DNA from: Oscillospiraceae bacterium
GTDB lineage: Bacteria; Bacillota; Clostridia; Oscillospirales; Acutalibacteraceae
NCBI GenBank assembly: GCA_031282735.1
Contig: JAITDE010000087.1
Coordinates: forward strand, 1 to 33,367
Length of the DNA stretch: 33,367 nt
Reading direction: 5' to 3'
Under the pieces are notes generated by a model that ran no database searches, was not told the DNA's origin, and worked only from the letters and a program-made list of their open reading frames with translations. The position numbers and the translations under genes were made by a program. Positions 32,170-33,367 of this stretch are shown here, one piece after another; within the stretch, counting starts at the first letter, position 1; the number at the start of each line of letters is the position of its first letter.

Positions 32170-32409
32170 ATGTTTGACCCGGAAGTCTCATATGAAGCCA
32201 TGAATTTTTTTGAGCAATGGTTGATGGACATTGTTGACAAGATTGTCACGTGGATTGAAACCGCCCTCACTGCAACAGCTATCACGGATGGTCTGAATGG
32301 CGTGATTGAGTGGGGAAAAGAAACCTTTGGCGAACGCAATTTCGCATACGGCATTGTGGATTTTATCGACATGGTTATTGATCTCATCAAGAGTCTTGGC
32401 GTTCTCTAA
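32170..32409 (+). CDS. Small helical protein of unknown function (79 residues)
   Basis: I do not recognise this protein. It is 79 residues, acidic (net negative), and appears all-helical with three amphipathic segments, for example NFFEQWLMDIVDKIVTWIE at the N-terminus and YGIVDFIDMVIDLIKSLGVL at the C-terminus. It has several aromatic residues but no classic membrane helix and no Cys. It has its own promoter and a strong terminator, so it is a separate transcription unit, a sign of a real gene. The ATG at 32170 has AGGAAAGG about 12 bases upstream; a GTG at 32158 in the same frame is possible. Possible roles include a surface-active peptide, holin-like or membrane-binding factor. Confidence 0.65.
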   Translation: MFDPEVSYEAMNFFEQWLMDIVDKIVTWIETALTATAITDGLNGVIEWGKETFGERNFAYGIVDFIDMVIDLIKSLGVL

Positions 32410-32456
32410 TTTGGCAGTTCAAAAGAAGATTTCGCCGGTACGATGCATCGGCAATT

Positions 32457-32487
32457 GAGCTGTGCCGTTTGGTACAGCTCATTTTTT
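32457..32487 (+). terminator. Rho-independent terminator after the 79-residue gene
   Basis: GAGCTGTGCC (32457-32466) pairs with GGTACAGCTC (32471-32480) around a GTTT loop, with one A/C mismatch, and is followed by ATTTTTTG. It separates the small gene from the lipoprotein gene. Confidence 0.85.
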
Positions 32488-32533
32488 GACCGAAAGTTTT
32501 TGAACAAATTTGAACAAGGGAGGATTTTTTGAT

Positions 32534-33367
32534 TTGAGACGATCAACGAGAATATGCGCGGTTTTCGCTTGCGCGGTTGCGCTTTTGCTGGCGGCGACCG
32601 CCTGCGGCGGCGATGAGGACGCGGTCGTGCAACTGCCCGACAACCCCGATATCACGCGAAGCACCAACACAACAACGACAGAATCAACTATTTTGACCGA
32701 AACCGAAACCGAAACATCAACCGGAACGGCAATCACCGTGCAAACACAGCCGGGCGCGACCATCCAAATCACCGTGCCGCCTGTCAGCAAGACTGCCGCA
32801 ACCCAATCCACAACCAAAACAAGCACCGCCAAAACAACGACGACGACGGCAAAATCCAAACCCACGGTCCACTATGACAATCCCATTGCCGTCGCCAACC
32901 AAGATCAGGCTTTGACGGCGTTTCATGACGCAATCAATATCGCGCTTAGCCGAAAAGCGGGTTTTGCGAAAACCCATTCCGTCACCTATAAAAATTGGAA
33001 ATATGACCCAAGCATCACCGACGGCTTCCCGCAGGTTCCGCTGTTGGGCGATATTACGGATGTGATGAGTGCCGCGCTCAACACCGCGCTGAACAAGGGC
33101 GTGCAGACGGCGGAGGTTGTTAAGGGCGACAGCCACGCACTCTTGCGCAAGAGCAGTTGGACAATGTCGGATCTCAAAAAAGTCACTTACAGTGCCGACG
33201 GTTCGGATTGGATCGTGACGGTTGAAGTGAAAGACGGCGAGACGCGGCAGGTGAAAAAGTTGCTTTCTTCGGGGATCACGGGCAATTCGCCGATTGACAA
33301 AGGTCCGCTGCACTTGGCGACGGGCGATGGGGAATTATATGACCACATGACTGCCGACCGCGTGTTT
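32534..33367 (+). CDS. Secreted lipoprotein with Thr-rich linker (partial, C-terminus outside window)
   Basis: The reading frame is open from a TTG at 32534 to the window edge, giving 278 residues. A short signal peptide (RRSTRICAVFACAVALLLAA) ends at the lipobox ATAC, whose Cys would be lipidated. It is followed by a Thr/Ser/Glu-rich stretch of about 75 residues (TTTTES, TETETETST, TKTSTAKTTTTT), a flexible wall-spanning linker, and then a globular domain (KPTVHYDNPIAVANQDQALTAFHDA, LLGDITDVMSAALNTAL) that I do not recognise. GGGAGG lies ten bases before the TTG, and no better in-frame start exists. Its function is unknown. Confidence 0.75.
   Translation, partial: MRRSTRICAVFACAVALLLAATACGGDEDAVVQLPDNPDITRSTNTTTTESTILTETETETSTGTAITVQTQPGATIQITVPPVSKTAATQSTTKTSTAKTTTTTAKSKPTVHYDNPIAVANQDQALTAFHDAINIALSRKAGFAKTHSVTYKNWKYDPSITDGFPQVPLLGDITDVMSAALNTALNKGVQTAEVVKGDSHALLRKSSWTMSDLKKVTYSADGSDWIVTVEVKDGETRQVKKLLSSGITGNSPIDKGPLHLATGDGELYDHMTADRVF

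Overview
The window reads as a chromosomal piece of a spore-forming Gram-positive anaerobe of the class Clostridia. The evidence is the B. subtilis-like order yabP-yabQ-divIC-yabR, the yaaL-bofA pair, strong GGAGG ribosome sites, frequent TTG/GTG starts, and typical clostridial families (DUF4838, LCP, YhhN, Wzm-type permease). I cannot place it more precisely than an uncultured Oscillospirales-like lineage, and that placement is inference. I see no transposase, integrase, phage gene, CRISPR array, tRNA or rRNA. Genes are tightly packed and no gene-free stretch exceeds 300 bases.

Layout. 1-3216 (minus): YhhN-type membrane protein, membrane-anchored DUF4838 protein, then a cut-off sugar-phosphate isomerase/epimerase. 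3332-6887 (plus): FAD-dependent prenyl-reductase-like enzyme, secreted metallophosphoesterase, hydroxypyruvate-isomerase-like TIM barrel. 7129-13685 (minus): complete F1Fo ATP synthase operon (atpI-like, B, E, F, H, A, G, D, C) with its own promoter. 13828-21988 (plus): greA, lysS, two family-2 glycosyltransferases, a Wzm-like ABC-2 permease, a nitroreductase, recD2 and a YgjP-like zinc peptidase; from lysS onward most starts overlap or lie within a few tens of bases of the preceding stop. 22125-25442 (minus): yabP, yabQ, divIC, yabR, a class I fumarase alpha subunit and a P-loop kinase. 25575-30283 (plus): membrane M28 peptidase, LCP protein, NUDIX hydrolase, secreted LCAT-like lipase. 30286-30978 (minus): yaaL and bofA. 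31079-33367 (plus): manA, a free-standing 79-residue protein, and a cut-off lipoprotein.

The most unusual structure is a dispersed intergenic repeat. Five copies or partial copies begin directly after the stop codons of five unrelated genes (DUF4838, atpC, ygjP-like, yabR, yaaL), always in the same orientation relative to the upstream gene. The full form carries two or three hairpins and ends in a rho-independent terminator, so it behaves like a mobile or spreading 3'-UTR cassette.

The ATP synthase is also atypical. Its delta subunit is reduced to about 78 residues (C-terminal part only), its a subunit has a long extra membrane-spanning N-terminus, and its c subunit has most but not all of the Na+ ligand signature. 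Other oddities are a membrane-embedded M28 peptidase with a hairpin inserted in its catalytic domain, an LCP protein with altered catalytic motifs, a fumarase alpha subunit without beta, and a Wzm permease without its ATPase.
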